From Alphaproteobacteria bacterium (GTDB lineage: Bacteria; Pseudomonadota; Alphaproteobacteria; UBA7985; JAUIBT01): a stretch of DNA of 64,000 nucleotides. The stretch spans positions 176,421-240,420 of the forward strand of contig JAUIBT010000001.1 of assembly GCA_030428255.1 (NCBI GenBank), in the 5' to 3' direction. The translations under genes were made by a program, and so were the position numbers. The notes under the pieces were generated by a model. The model saw only the letters and a list, made by a program, of their open reading frames with translations. It did no database searches and was not told the origin of the DNA. Positions 17,069-25,783 of the stretch are shown here, in pieces (the stretch's first letter is position 1; every line of letters starts with the position of its first letter).

Positions 17069-18865
17069 TCAGTCTTCCAGCGCTTCAAGTTGGTCGATGA
17101 GGCCTGAGATCATCATCAAGCCTTTGTCCCAGAAGTCCGGCGCTGAGGCGTCCAATCCGAAGGGAGCCAACAGCTCCTTATGGCGCTTTGAGCCACCGGC
17201 ACGCAGCATGTCCAGGTACTTGTCGGCAAAGCCCGCATCTGCGTCCTGATAGACCGCATAGAGCGAGTTTACCAAGCAATCACCGAAGGCATAGGCGTAG
17301 ACATAGAAGGGCACGTGGATGAAGTGCTGCACATAGGACCAATAGTGATCATAGGTCTCATCATAGATGAAGATCGGACCCAGAGAGCGGGTCTGCACAT
17401 CCATCCAGATCTCGCGGAACTGCTCCGCGGACAGCTCGCCTTGCTTGCGGGCCTCGTGAACCTGGGTCTCGAACTCGTGGAAAGCAATCTGGCGCACAAC
17501 GGTGTTGAGCATGTCCTCGACCTTGCCCGCCAACAGCAGCTTGCGCTTGGCTGGGTCGCTCTCCTGCGCCAACAGCTTCTGGAAGGTCAGCATTTCACCG
17601 AACACCGAAGCAGTCTCAGCCAAGGTCAGAGGCGTCGAGGACTTGAACAAGCCTTGCTCGCCCGCCAGCACCTGATGGACGCCGTGGCCCAACTCGTGCG
17701 CCATGGTCATGACATCGCGGTTTTTGCCTTTGTAGTTCAGCAGCACGTAAGGATGCACCGAAGGCACGCAGGGCGCGGCAAAGGCACCGGGCGCTTTGCC
17801 AGGCCGAACCGGCGCGTCAATCCAGTTTTCGTCAAAGAAGCGGCGCGCAATGTTGGCCATACGCGGGTCGAAATCACCGTAGGCGGTCAGCACCATGTCC
17901 TTAGCTTCAGCGAAAGGTATCAGGCGGTCATCGTTTTGCGGCAGAGGCGCGTTGCGGTCCCAATAGGCCAGCGTGTCCTTGCCCATCCACTTGGCTTTCA
18001 GGGCATAGTATCGGTGCGCCAGCTTGGGGTAGGCATTCTGAACTGAACTGACCAGCGCATCAACCACCGCATCTTCGACCAGGTTGGCCTTGTTGCGTGA
18101 GGAAACCGGGCGCTCGAACTTGCGCCAGCGCGTTGCAATCTCTTTCTTTTTGGCGATGGTGTTCATCACCAAGGTCGTAATGCGCAGGGACTTTTGCAGG
18201 CCCCGGCCAAAGCTTTGAGCAGCCTCCTTACGGACTTGCTCATCGGCGTCCATGGTCTTGGTTAAGATCTCCGCCTGGCTGAGCTCCTCGCCGCGGAACT
18301 CATAGCGCGCCTCGGCCATGGTCTCGTCATAGAGGCGCACCCAGCCACCATCGACCGGGCTAGCATCGACCAAATATTGCTCCAACTCGTCGCTGAGCTG
18401 GTGCGGGCGGCCTTCCCGGTGGTCGCGAATGACGCTCTCGTAGGACTTGACGACCGGATCAACGAACAGGGCTTCGACCGCCTCGTCGCTCATTTGGTTC
18501 AGCTCCAGATCGTGAAACAGCGTGTGGCTTGAGATTACAGAGGCTTTTTCGCCTTGAATGGCGCGAAAGCGGCTGACTTCGGGATCGGTCAGAGCAGTCT
18601 GATAAGAAAGGTTGGCGAAATTCATCACCTTATAAAGCGTTTCGCTCAAAGCCTCCATGCGCTGCATAAGAGCGCCAAAATCAGCAGGCGAAAGCTCCGC
18701 CACTTTGCCCTTATGAGCCGATTCAAGCGTTTGCGCTTCTTCCAGGCACCAAGCCATATCGTCGGCAATCTTGGGGTCGTCCAGGCCAGCGTAGAGGTGG
18801 CTCAAGTCCCAGCTCGGTAGATCGCCCAAAGCGTCAGACGGAGTGGCAACATTCTTAGCGGACAT
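17069..18865 (-). CDS. pepF: Oligoendopeptidase F (M3B metallopeptidase)
   Basis: 598 residues, usual for PepF. The zinc motif HELGH is in MTMAHELGHGVHQVLAGEQG (about residue 390), with the downstream glutamate in TLAETASVFGEML, as in family M3. The N-terminal helical oligopeptidase domain is complete, and the C-terminus has the SYVQHFIHVPFYVYAYAFGD segment. It cleaves short peptides in the cytoplasm. It is transcribed alone and divergently from the acyl-CoA synthetase gene; 280 bases separate the two starts. Confidence 0.93.
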   Translation of the reverse strand: MSAKNVATPSDALGDLPSWDLSHLYAGLDDPKIADDMAWCLEEAQTLESAHKGKVAELSPADFGALMQRMEALSETLYKVMNFANLSYQTALTDPEVSRFRAIQGEKASVISSHTLFHDLELNQMSDEAVEALFVDPVVKSYESVIRDHREGRPHQLSDELEQYLVDASPVDGGWVRLYDETMAEARYEFRGEELSQAEILTKTMDADEQVRKEAAQSFGRGLQKSLRITTLVMNTIAKKKEIATRWRKFERPVSSRNKANLVEDAVVDALVSSVQNAYPKLAHRYYALKAKWMGKDTLAYWDRNAPLPQNDDRLIPFAEAKDMVLTAYGDFDPRMANIARRFFDENWIDAPVRPGKAPGAFAAPCVPSVHPYVLLNYKGKNRDVMTMAHELGHGVHQVLAGEQGLFKSSTPLTLAETASVFGEMLTFQKLLAQESDPAKRKLLLAGKVEDMLNTVVRQIAFHEFETQVHEARKQGELSAEQFREIWMDVQTRSLGPIFIYDETYDHYWSYVQHFIHVPFYVYAYAFGDCLVNSLYAVYQDADAGFADKYLDMLRAGGSKRHKELLAPFGLDASAPDFWDKGLMMISGLIDQLEALED

Positions 18866-19145
18866 GCAGGTTCATCTCTTTTCTTGTGGAATAAGCGCCC
18901 ACGGAGCAGGCATTCGCAGGTTTAGTTGAGCCTCAAGGCTTTACAAGCAGGTGTGAGAAATTCATAACCTTTGTAACAACTTGTGAACACACAGGTTCGT
19001 AGCACAACGATAAGGCAGCGCAAACGCCAGCCGCCGCAAGGATCATACAAAGGGGGACGCTCCCCTGGGCCCGCCGGGATGCTTACCCCCCGGCTTGCCT
19101 CTTCCCGAACCGGCGCGGCGCGCATGCCAAACCAGGGAGAAGGCT

Positions 19146-20957
19146 GTGCCTTACGTAGTCGATTTCAGCGCAAAACCAAGCCTGCCAACCATGTTTTTTG
19201 ACGCCGCGAACGACCGTGGTGATCGACCCTTCATGTGGGCCAAGCGCGGAGATGCTTGGCAGTCCATCAGCTATCGCCAGGCCGCCGAACAGGTGCGCGC
19301 TTTGGCTAAGGCATTGATCGACTTAGGAATCGAACCCGGTGATCGTGTCGCCTTAGTCTCTGAAAACCGGCCTGAATTCGCGTTGGTTCACTTCGCAGTC
19401 ATGAGCGCGGGCGCTGTAACCGTGCCGACCTACACCACCAACACAGTTGAAGATCACAAGCACATCTTTTCAGATTCAGGCGCCAAGCTGGTGTTTGTCT
19501 CGACCGAAGCGCTGGCCAAGCGGGTCATTCCTGCCGCGCAGGCTTGTGCCAACGTGGAAGGCGTGATTGGGATTGAAGCCTGCTTCGACGCCGCGCCCTT
19601 GCCCAGCCACGCCATGGCTGATCTGATCGAAAGCGGTGCTAAACTTGAGCCCGAAGCGTTCGATCAAAGACTCTGGGCGGTTGATCCCGAGGGCTTGGCC
19701 ATCTTGATCTATACCTCCGGCACCGGTGGCGTGCCCAAAGGCGTCATGCTGTCCCATAGCGCGATCATGCTGAACTGCCAGGGCGCTTATGATGTCCTCA
19801 AACGTGGCTTTGAGGTCGCCGACGAGACTTTCTTGAGCTTCTTACCGCTGTCGCACTCCTATGAGCACATGGCCGGGCTATGCTGGCCCATTTCGATGGG
19901 CGCGCAGATCTACTACGCTGAGAGCGCAGAGAAGTTGGTCGGCAACATGGCCGAGGTGCGCCCCACCGTGATGACCGCCGTCCCGCGCCTGTTCGAGGCT
20001 ATGCGCGGGCGTGTTCTCAAAGGCATCGAGGCAGCGCCCAAGTCGCGCCAGAAATTGTTCTGGATGGCGGTTAATATTGGCTTGAAGCGCATCGACGATC
20101 CCAAGTCCCTGACCTTGGTCGAGCGCCTGTTGGACCCCGTACTGGACCGCTTGGTGCGCGCCAAAGTCCGGGCCCGGTTCGGCGGACGCCTGAAGGCGCT
20201 GGTCTCCGGCGGCGCGGCACTGACCCCGGACGTTGGCCTGTTCTTCCAGGCGCTGGGCCTGACCTTGCTGCAAGGCTATGGGCAAACCGAGTCCGCACCA
20301 CTGATCTCTGTGAACCGCCTGGACATGCTGAAAATGGACACTGTGGGACCAGCCTGCACCGGCGTGGAGATCAAGATCGCCGACGATGGGGAAATCCTGG
20401 CACGCGGCAAGAATATCATGCTGGGCTATTGGAATATGCCCGAGGCCAGCGCAAGCACAGTGGTTGATGGCTGGTTGCACACAGGCGACATCGGCAAGCT
20501 GGACGACCAGGGTCGCTTGATGATCACGGATCGCAAGAAGGACATCATCGTGCTGTCGGGCGGGGATAACGTGTCTCCGGCGCGCGTCGAGGGCATCTTA
20601 ATGCTGGAGCCCGAGATTGCCCAAGCCATGGTCATCGGTGACAAGCGACCCAATCTGGGCGCCCTGTTGGTGCCCGCGGATGACTTCATGGAGGACTGGG
20701 CCAAAGCCCATGGCAAGGCGGCGGATATGGCCAGCTTGGCACAAGATGCAGACTTCCTCAAAGCCATGAAGGCTGTCGTGGACCGCGCCAACAAAGGTCT
20801 GTCGAATATCGAAAAAGTCCGCCGCATCTGCCTTGCTGATGAGCCCTTCAGCACGGAAAACAGCCAAATGACGGCCTCGCTGAAGACCCGCCGCCACATC
20901 GTTAAAGATCTTTATGCCGACCGGCTTGAGGCCATGTACGGCGGCTCGGCTAGCTAA
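19146..20957 (+). CDS. Long-chain acyl-CoA synthetase (AMP-forming)
   Basis: About 603 residues from GTG 19146, which has AGGGAGAAGG immediately upstream; an ATG at 19095 would add a Pro/Arg-rich tail of non-coding character. AMP-binding motif ILIYTSGTGGVPKGVMLSH (Gly where Thr is more common), QGYGQTESAP, GWLHTGDIGKLDDQG and the C-terminal hinge ITDRKKDIIVLSGGDNVSP are present. It activates fatty acids to acyl-CoA for beta-oxidation or lipid synthesis; it resembles the large FadD15/AMP-binding group rather than E. coli FadD. It stands alone, upstream of tRNA-Pro. The upstream region (19048-19106) has short GC inverted repeats of no clear meaning. Confidence 0.88.
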   Translation: MPYVVDFSAKPSLPTMFFDAANDRGDRPFMWAKRGDAWQSISYRQAAEQVRALAKALIDLGIEPGDRVALVSENRPEFALVHFAVMSAGAVTVPTYTTNTVEDHKHIFSDSGAKLVFVSTEALAKRVIPAAQACANVEGVIGIEACFDAAPLPSHAMADLIESGAKLEPEAFDQRLWAVDPEGLAILIYTSGTGGVPKGVMLSHSAIMLNCQGAYDVLKRGFEVADETFLSFLPLSHSYEHMAGLCWPISMGAQIYYAESAEKLVGNMAEVRPTVMTAVPRLFEAMRGRVLKGIEAAPKSRQKLFWMAVNIGLKRIDDPKSLTLVERLLDPVLDRLVRAKVRARFGGRLKALVSGGAALTPDVGLFFQALGLTLLQGYGQTESAPLISVNRLDMLKMDTVGPACTGVEIKIADDGEILARGKNIMLGYWNMPEASASTVVDGWLHTGDIGKLDDQGRLMITDRKKDIIVLSGGDNVSPARVEGILMLEPEIAQAMVIGDKRPNLGALLVPADDFMEDWAKAHGKAADMASLAQDADFLKAMKAVVDRANKGLSNIEKVRRICLADEPFSTENSQMTASLKTRRHIVKDLYADRLEAMYGGSAS

Positions 20958-21025
20958 CTGCGAGGGGGCGCGGTTGCCTTGTGGCACGAGGCATTCGGAA
21001 ATTGCCCCGGCGGGCGAAATGCCGC

Positions 21026-21054
21026 TTGCCTAAGCGGGCAGTAATGGGTATTTC
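21026..21054 (+). promoter_or_regulatory. Possible promoter of tRNA-Pro
   Basis: TTGCCT (21026-21031) and TATTTC (21049-21054) are 17 bases apart, and the expected start falls a few bases before the tRNA 5' end. Both hexamers match the consensus only partly. Confidence 0.3.
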
Positions 21055-21065
21055 AGCCACACGGT

Positions 21066-21142
21066 CGGAGTGTAGCTCAGCCTGGTAGAGCACTGTCTTC
21101 GGGAGGCAGGGGTCGGAGGTTCGAATCCTCTCACTCCGACCA
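21066..21142 (+). tRNA. tRNA-Pro (anticodon CGG)
   Basis: 77 bases including encoded CCA. The acceptor stem is CGGAGTG/CACTCCG with discriminator A. The D arm is GCTC/GAGC. The anticodon stem CTGTC/GGCAG encloses loop TTCGGGA, giving anticodon CGG. The T arm GGAGG/CCTCT has loop TTCGAAT. It closely resembles proteobacterial tRNA-Pro genes. Confidence 0.96.
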
Positions 21143-21308
21143 AGTTATAAGCGCGCCGCGCAAGCAGGCCTTCAGCGGTTCACCGTTCCCAAAGTCGCGA
21201 TTTTCTGGCAAGTTGTGGGACCCCAGTGCCCCGCCTAAAGCACGTGCGTTCGGACTGCGCCTGCGCTGGGTTCAAACGCTCGGGCGACAGAGCCTAAACA
21301 TCCCCCAT

Positions 21309-21334
21309 AAAAAAAAGGGAGCCCGGAAGCTCCC
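21309..21334 (-). terminator. Intrinsic terminator after rplT
   Basis: Read on the minus strand, GGGAGC (21334-21329) pairs with GCTCCC (21322-21317) over a 6-base loop, followed by eight T (complement of the A-run at 21309-21316). It lies about 50 bases beyond the rplT stop and ends the rpmI-rplT transcript. Confidence 0.85.
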
Positions 21335-21383
21335 CTTCTTGTTTATTTGTCGCCAACCCTAAGCTGGCAACGGCCTTGGCCGC

Positions 21384-21833
21384 TTAGCCTTCAGCTTGTG
21401 CAGCCAACTCGGCGCGGCTCAGATTGCCAGACGCCTTGCGCAGCTCTTCAGCCTTCGCACGAGCATCGCTGTTGTGCTTGTCCATGAAGTCTTTGGCCTT
21501 TTGGGCAATCGTACCAAAGGCTTCGGCTTCGTGAACCGCCATGTCTGCCAGAACCTTACGGTCCAGCTCGATTCCCATGTGGTGCAGACCACCCATGAAT
21601 TGGCTGTAGTTCAGACCAAAAGGACGAACGCCCGCGTTGATACGCTGGATCCACAGGCCACGCATGTCACGCTTGCGATTGCGGCGGTCACGGTAGGCGT
21701 ACTGCTGGTTCTTTTCAACGCGCTGGCGAGCAACGCGGATTGTATTTGCCTGACGGCCGCGCGCACCACGTGCAAGCTTCAGGACCGCCTTATGACGGGC
21801 GTGCGAGGTGACGCCTCTTTTAACTCGTGCCAT
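21384..21833 (-). CDS. rplT: 50S ribosomal protein L20
   Basis: 149 residues, a little longer than the common ~118 because of an Ala/Glu-rich C-terminal tail (about 122-149). The core is typical: [40 protein letters not shown], and [18 protein letters not shown]20 binds 23S rRNA early in 50S assembly and in many bacteria represses its own operon. It lies 18 bases after rpmI. infC and pheST, its usual neighbours, are not adjacent here. Confidence 0.97.
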   Translation of the reverse strand: MARVKRGVTSHARHKAVLKLARGARGRQANTIRVARQRVEKNQQYAYRDRRNRKRDMRGLWIQRINAGVRPFGLNYSQFMGGLHHMGIELDRKVLADMAVHEAEAFGTIAQKAKDFMDKHNSDARAKAEELRKASGNLSRAELAAQAEG

Positions 21834-21851
21834 GTCGGACTTCCTCTTTGC

Positions 21852-22052
21852 TTAACGGTGGTAAGGCATGTAAACGCGCAGCAGGATAGAATCGCAGGCT
21901 TTGACGATTTCTGAACCCCGAGTTTGGCGTTTCATTTTTTGAGAACGACGACGCAGCATGTGGCGCTTGTTGGCCGGGCGCATGCGGAACTTACCAGTAG
22001 CGGTGGTGGTGAAGCGCTTCTTCGCCGCCGCCTTGGTTTTCATTTTAGGCAT
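21852..22052 (-). CDS. rpmI: 50S ribosomal protein L35
   Basis: 66 residues, the standard size: MPKMKTKAAAKKRFTTTATG, KRHMLRRRSQKMKRQ and the C-terminal IVKACDSILLRVYMPYHR. Start at ATG 22052 (minus) with GGAGAAAA upstream; upstream in-frame starts would add non-conserved sequence. It is the first gene of an rpmI-rplT pair and has a likely promoter at 22129-22157. Confidence 0.96.
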   Translation of the reverse strand: MPKMKTKAAAKKRFTTTATGKFRMRPANKRHMLRRRSQKMKRQTRGSEIVKACDSILLRVYMPYHR

Positions 22053-22128
22053 TTTTCTCTCCATTTTTCGTGGGAAAATCGCGTTAGCAGGCATGCCTTT
22101 TTGGCCCGCTGAACAGCAAGGAAGACAG

Positions 22129-22157
22129 GGTATAGACAAGCGCGGAATATTTTGCAA
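22129..22157 (-). promoter_or_regulatory. Likely sigma-70 promoter of rpmI-rplT
   Basis: On the minus strand, TTGCAA (22157-22152), a 17-base spacer and TATACC (22134-22129) form a reasonable promoter. It would start the message about 70 bases before rpmI, leaving a leader that could hold an L20-responsive site. Confidence 0.5.
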
Positions 22158-22188
22158 GCACTGTCGAAACCCCTGGTGGAGGACACCC

Positions 22189-22668
22189 ATGGATATTTCT
22201 GGCAGCTATTTTATCCCGGCTGACAAGCAGACGGTCTGGCAGGCGCTGAACGACCCCGAAGTGCTGCGCGCTTGCGTGCCGGGCTGCGAGACGCTGGAGC
22301 AGACCAGCGACACCGAATTTGAAGCCACGGCCGCTGTAAAGGTTGGGCCTGTAAAGGCCAAGTTCAAGGGCGCGGTCAGCCTTGAGAACCTGAACCCACC
22401 GAATTCCTATACCATCAGTGGCAGCGGCAAGGGCGGCGTTGCTGGTTTTGCCAGCGGGCAGGCAGAGGTGCGCTTGGAAGACGGGCAGGACGAGGACGGC
22501 GCTTCGGGCACCCAGCTCAGCTATGATGTGGACGCCAAGGTCGGTGGAAAGTTGGCCCAGATCGGCGGGCGTTTGATCCAAGGAACCGCCAAGAAACTAG
22601 CGGATGAATTCTTTGAAGCCTTCCGCGATCGGGTCTCTGGTGATGAACAGAGTCGCCTAGAAGGCTAA
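22189..22668 (+). CDS. CoxG-like SRPBCC protein
   Basis: 159 residues. Pattern MDISGSYFIPADKQTVWQAL / CVPGCETLEQ / VKVGPVKAKFKGAV / GAGFASG-type strand / DVDAKVGGKLAQIGGRLIQ is that of the CoxG (carbon monoxide dehydrogenase subunit G) family. CoxG acts in maturation or membrane attachment of CO dehydrogenase, but many homologues sit away from cox genes and have unknown roles; no CoxLMS genes are visible here. Start ATG 22189 follows GGAGGA. The next gene begins 8 bases after the stop, so the two form an operon. Confidence 0.85.
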   Translation: MDISGSYFIPADKQTVWQALNDPEVLRACVPGCETLEQTSDTEFEATAAVKVGPVKAKFKGAVSLENLNPPNSYTISGSGKGGVAGFASGQAEVRLEDGQDEDGASGTQLSYDVDAKVGGKLAQIGGRLIQGTAKKLADEFFEAFRDRVSGDEQSRLEG

Positions 22669-22676
22669 GCACAGGC

Positions 22677-23351
22677 ATGTTTGCCACCCTCCCCTTGCCT
22701 CTGTCGCTGATCTATTTCCAGGGACTAGAGCGCCCGACGAGCGCGCACGATCTGCGCGGCTCCCTGTGGCGCGACGACGAGGGCCAGCCTCAGGCCTGGG
22801 AGCCCCTGGGTCCAGAGTGCTTGGCCGACGCTTTGCCTGCACGCTTTGAAACCATGTCGATCTGGACGAGTGAGAACGACGCGCTGGTGGTTGCCGACGA
22901 TTGCAGCCGAGCCTTGGCCGCTTGGGACGGCACAAACGTCGATCCCTTCGAGGTGCTGGATGAAGCCTTCCCTGCCGAACGGCTAACCATCGCTCACATA
23001 GATCCCGCCGCTGACGCCTATGGTTTGGTTCTGGCCGACGATGGCGTATTGCTTCGCCGGATTTTCCTCAGCGAGGCTGATCAAGCTGCCTGGATTTCGA
23101 GCGGGCGCATGGACGCGCACGAGCGCCATCTGTGGGAGGCCTGCGATCTGGAGCTGACCGCCAGCGCCGACGATCTGCCGGACGCCTTAGCCAGCTTGCA
23201 AGGCTCTGTAGGGCAGACGTTACAATTTGTGCTGACATCCATGCTGGCAAATCGCCTCGCACAGACAAATGATATAGACCTATTTACCACACCATCCGCC
23301 ATTTGGGACGAGTCTGTGGTTAGTTTTTGTCTAGATAATGGCGCTGCCTAG
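22677..23351 (+). CDS. Unrecognised acidic protein cotranscribed with the CoxG-like gene
   Basis: 224 residues, not recognised. It is rich in Asp, Glu, Ala, Leu and Trp, with no signal peptide or membrane segment. Codon use is like that of its neighbours, and there is only an 8-base gap after the CoxG-like stop, so it is likely real. Features: an N-terminal PLPLSLIYFQGLERP stretch, a central ADAYGLVLADDGVLLRRIFL strand pair, HERHLWEACDLELTAS, and a helical C-terminus ending SVVSFCLDNGAA. I cannot assign a function. A role together with the SRPBCC partner is the only hint. Confidence 0.7.
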   Translation: MFATLPLPLSLIYFQGLERPTSAHDLRGSLWRDDEGQPQAWEPLGPECLADALPARFETMSIWTSENDALVVADDCSRALAAWDGTNVDPFEVLDEAFPAERLTIAHIDPAADAYGLVLADDGVLLRRIFLSEADQAAWISSGRMDAHERHLWEACDLELTASADDLPDALASLQGSVGQTLQFVLTSMLANRLAQTNDIDLFTTPSAIWDESVVSFCLDNGAA

Positions 23352-23428
23352 GTTGAACTTCGCATTTCCTCGACCACTCTGCGACGATTGGCCTTGCCAA
23401 GGCCTGATGCGCCCCGCAGAGTTGGACC

Positions 23429-24100
23429 ATGAAATCCGCTCTGACATCTTGGGATCATTCCTTCGGGAACTTTGATCGAGGCGACGAAGAATTCGCCAAC
23501 ATGGTAACGCACGCTATTGGCGTCGTTCTTTCCATTATCGCGCTTATTGCATTGACAATCGTCGGAGCGCTGTATGGCACTCCAGAAGGATTGATCGGTG
23601 GGGTAGTCTTCGGCATCAGTTTGATCTTGGCCTATTCGGCCTCGACCCTCCTACACCTGCCTTGGATTAAGCCCGTCAAGATGATGTTCTTGGCGGTCGA
23701 TCAGTCCATGATTTTCGCTTTGATCGCAGGGACCTACACACCAATCTTGCTGCTGTCATTGGAGCCCAGCAAAAGCCTGGTCTTGTTGGGTGGAATTTGG
23801 GCTTTGGCCATCATCGGTATCATCCTGCGCTTGACCTATTTCGACCCCAGCAGCTTGGTGCTGACCGGGCTTTATCTGGTCATCGGCTGGCTTGGCATTT
23901 TTTGGGTCTATTCGGTGATCGCAGCGCTCGGCTGGTGGACCGTATTCCTGTTGTTTGCAGGTGGGCTGATGTACAGCGGCGGCGTGGTGTTCTACCTGTG
24001 GCGCTCACTGCGTTTTAATCACGCCATTTGGCACCTGTTTGTGTTGGCGGGCAGCGCACTGCACTTCTGGGCAATTTTCTCCGTCATTGGACGCTGGTAG
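23429..24100 (+). CDS. Hemolysin III / PAQR-family membrane protein
   Basis: 223 residues, seven hydrophobic segments. The HlyIII family pattern is visible: EEFANMVTHAIGVVLSI near the N-terminus, YSASTLLHLP, FLAVDQSMIFALIAGTYTPI, and the C-terminal FNHAIWHLFVLAGSALHF with conserved histidines that bind metal in related PAQR proteins. The role in bacteria is uncertain despite the name. It is convergent with the small secreted protein gene, 26 bases away. Confidence 0.9.
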   Translation: MKSALTSWDHSFGNFDRGDEEFANMVTHAIGVVLSIIALIALTIVGALYGTPEGLIGGVVFGISLILAYSASTLLHLPWIKPVKMMFLAVDQSMIFALIAGTYTPILLLSLEPSKSLVLLGGIWALAIIGIILRLTYFDPSSLVLTGLYLVIGWLGIFWVYSVIAALGWWTVFLLFAGGLMYSGGVVFYLWRSLRFNHAIWHLFVLAGSALHFWAIFSVIGRW

Positions 24101-24126
24101 AGCGAGGCGCTCGCGCCCGCCGAAGG

Positions 24127-24687
24127 CTAGCGATCTTTAGGCGCGTAGGTTTGCGTGAACTTAAAAGCCCGGGTAAAGCCGATCATGGAAAAACGCACCT
24201 GCTCCGTGCGACCATCTGCGAATTGATAGCTCACCGTCAGGCCGTTTGAGGCGCGCATATCGGCCAACATGCTCTGGACTATGACAGGATCTGTCAGCCA
24301 ATAGATGTTTTGGGTCTGCCGCTGCTCGAGTTCCGCCACCGCCAGCTCAACGGGCGGCGCAGCATCGAATTTCAGTACGATGTCGCTCTGAGGGGCCAGA
24401 TCCTCCCAATGAATAGCGAAACTGACCTGAACCGCGCCCGTATCCCGGTGGCGGTACACCGAAAGCTGATGGCGACGCGCGTATTCATACTCTTCACCTG
24501 CGTAGGTCGTCGCCCAGCAATGGCTGCCATAGAAGCTGGCCTTGTTGGCATGATCAATTGGGCAAACGGACAGCCAGTGCTTGTTGTACTCGCGCCACTC
24601 GTTGAAGTGATGGCGAAAGGGCTTAGCCGTAGCCAAACCAGCGGTGAGCAAACTAGCGGCCAAGGCAAACAAGAAGATAAGGCGCAT
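24127..24687 (-). CDS. Small secreted protein, weakly IalB-like
   Basis: 186 residues from ATG 24687. A clear signal peptide (MRLIFLFALAASLLTAGLATA) is followed by a cysteine-containing domain (SVCPIDHANKASFYGSHCWA). The C-terminal half (VSFAIHWEDLAPQSDIVLKF ... VRFSMIGFTRAFKFT) recalls the invasion-associated locus B family common in Alphaproteobacteria, but the match is loose and from memory. The frame runs open upstream through the tRNA-Gly gene, so the start is set by the signal peptide. Probably periplasmic; function unknown. Confidence 0.7.
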   Translation of the reverse strand: MRLIFLFALAASLLTAGLATAKPFRHHFNEWREYNKHWLSVCPIDHANKASFYGSHCWATTYAGEEYEYARRHQLSVYRHRDTGAVQVSFAIHWEDLAPQSDIVLKFDAAPPVELAVAELEQRQTQNIYWLTDPVIVQSMLADMRASNGLTVSYQFADGRTEQVRFSMIGFTRAFKFTQTYAPKDR

Positions 24688-24917
24688 CGTGCAAACTCCA
24701 ATAACAAGAACGAATTGAGTGCGCAGACGAGGGCCTACACTATTCTTGTTGTGGAGAGCCGAGAGGCTCAATTGCAACGACGTTTCGCTACCGCTGTGCG
24801 AACATAGCAACCAACACTGGGATCCCACTTTCAGCGCGGGCTGCACAAAGCACGGACCCACATCAGGGCCGCCTGGCCACAATCTGTCCGGTCGCACATA
24901 CATTTTTAAAGAAAAAT

Positions 24918-24992
24918 TGGAGCGGGCGATGAGATTCGAACTCACGACCCTTACCTTGGCAAGGTAATGCTCTACCCCTGAGCTACGCCCGC
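24918..24992 (-). tRNA. tRNA-Gly (anticodon GCC)
   Basis: 75 bases with encoded CCA, read on the minus strand. Acceptor GCGGGCG/CGCCCGC with discriminator T, D arm GCTC/GAGC, anticodon stem TTACC/GGTAA with loop TTGCCAA (anticodon GCC), T arm GTGAG/CTCAT with loop TTCGAAT. All standard. Confidence 0.97.
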
Positions 24993-25042
24993 ATCCATGG
25001 CCGACTTGAGCACTGTCTTTGGTTGCCCCGTCGGTGAGCGGG

Positions 25043-25070
25043 TTTATAAACCTCCAAAAAGGAATTGCAA
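25043..25070 (-). promoter_or_regulatory. Likely promoter of tRNA-Gly
   Basis: On the minus strand, TTGCAA (25070-25065), a 16-base spacer and TATAAA (25048-25043). The -10 matches the consensus at five of six positions. It would start about 44 bases before the tRNA. It overlaps the 5' flank of the divergent YbaK/ProX gene. Confidence 0.55.
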
Positions 25071-25128
25071 GCGGAAAGTTGATCTGTTTTTTCTTCCCTA
25101 CCATTTTTTTGAACGGACCCGATTTCCT

Positions 25129-25650
25129 ATGCTGGACACTGCCACGCCGCCCCTCACCGCCGAACAACTCTTAGCCCGTTTGCAGACCTTAGAGATCGAC
25201 TGCAAGACCTACGATCACGAGCCGGTCTTCACCGTGGAGGAGAGCGAAAAGATCAAGTTTGAGATGCCCGGCGCTCACTCTAAGAACTTGTTCTTACGTA
25301 ATAAAAAAGGAAAGATGTGGCTCTTTTCCACCCTTGGCGACAAGACGATTGACCTCAAGCGTCTAGGCGATGCACTGGGCGCTGGCCGCCTGTCATTTGG
25401 CTCTGCTGAACGCCTTATGGACAATCTGGGAGTCATTCCAGGCGCGGTGACCCCCTTCGCCACTGCCAACGATCGCCAGGGCGCCGTGAACATGGTTCTG
25501 GATCGCGATTTCCTGGCCTACGACATCGTCAACTTCCACCCGTTGGACAACACTAAGACCACGGCACTCAGCCCACAAGACCTGCTGCGCTTCTTGGAAT
25601 CGGTGGATCACCCGCCGCAAATTCTGGACTTCCCTGCCGAGCCGCTTTAG
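25129..25650 (+). CDS. YbaK/ProX-type prolyl-tRNA editing domain protein
   Basis: 173 residues. Typical of the free-standing ProXp/YbaK superfamily: QTLEIDCKTYDHEPVFTVEE, the GAHSKNLFLRNKKGKMWL strand with the conserved lysine, and PGAVTPFATANDRQGAVNMV. These proteins hydrolyse mischarged (for example Ala-) tRNA-Pro. Start is ATG 25129 (MLDTATPPLTAEQLL); the upstream open frame lies over the tRNA promoter and is not conserved. Confidence 0.88.
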   Translation: MLDTATPPLTAEQLLARLQTLEIDCKTYDHEPVFTVEESEKIKFEMPGAHSKNLFLRNKKGKMWLFSTLGDKTIDLKRLGDALGAGRLSFGSAERLMDNLGVIPGAVTPFATANDRQGAVNMVLDRDFLAYDIVNFHPLDNTKTTALSPQDLLRFLESVDHPPQILDFPAEPL

Positions 25651-25783
25651 CCCTGCTTGCAAGTTTTTCCGCAAGCATGATCCGAACGCAATTGTAATGC
25701 TTCAGCGTGCCACCCATGTCATGGCAAAGCCTGCCGTTCACTGGCAGGCACCCGCCTTCACCTCCTTTCGTTAAGGGTTTCTC

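Noticed and set aside
24688..25167. Upstream extension of the small secreted protein
   Set aside because: It would read through the tRNA-Gly gene. The signal peptide fixes the start at 24687.
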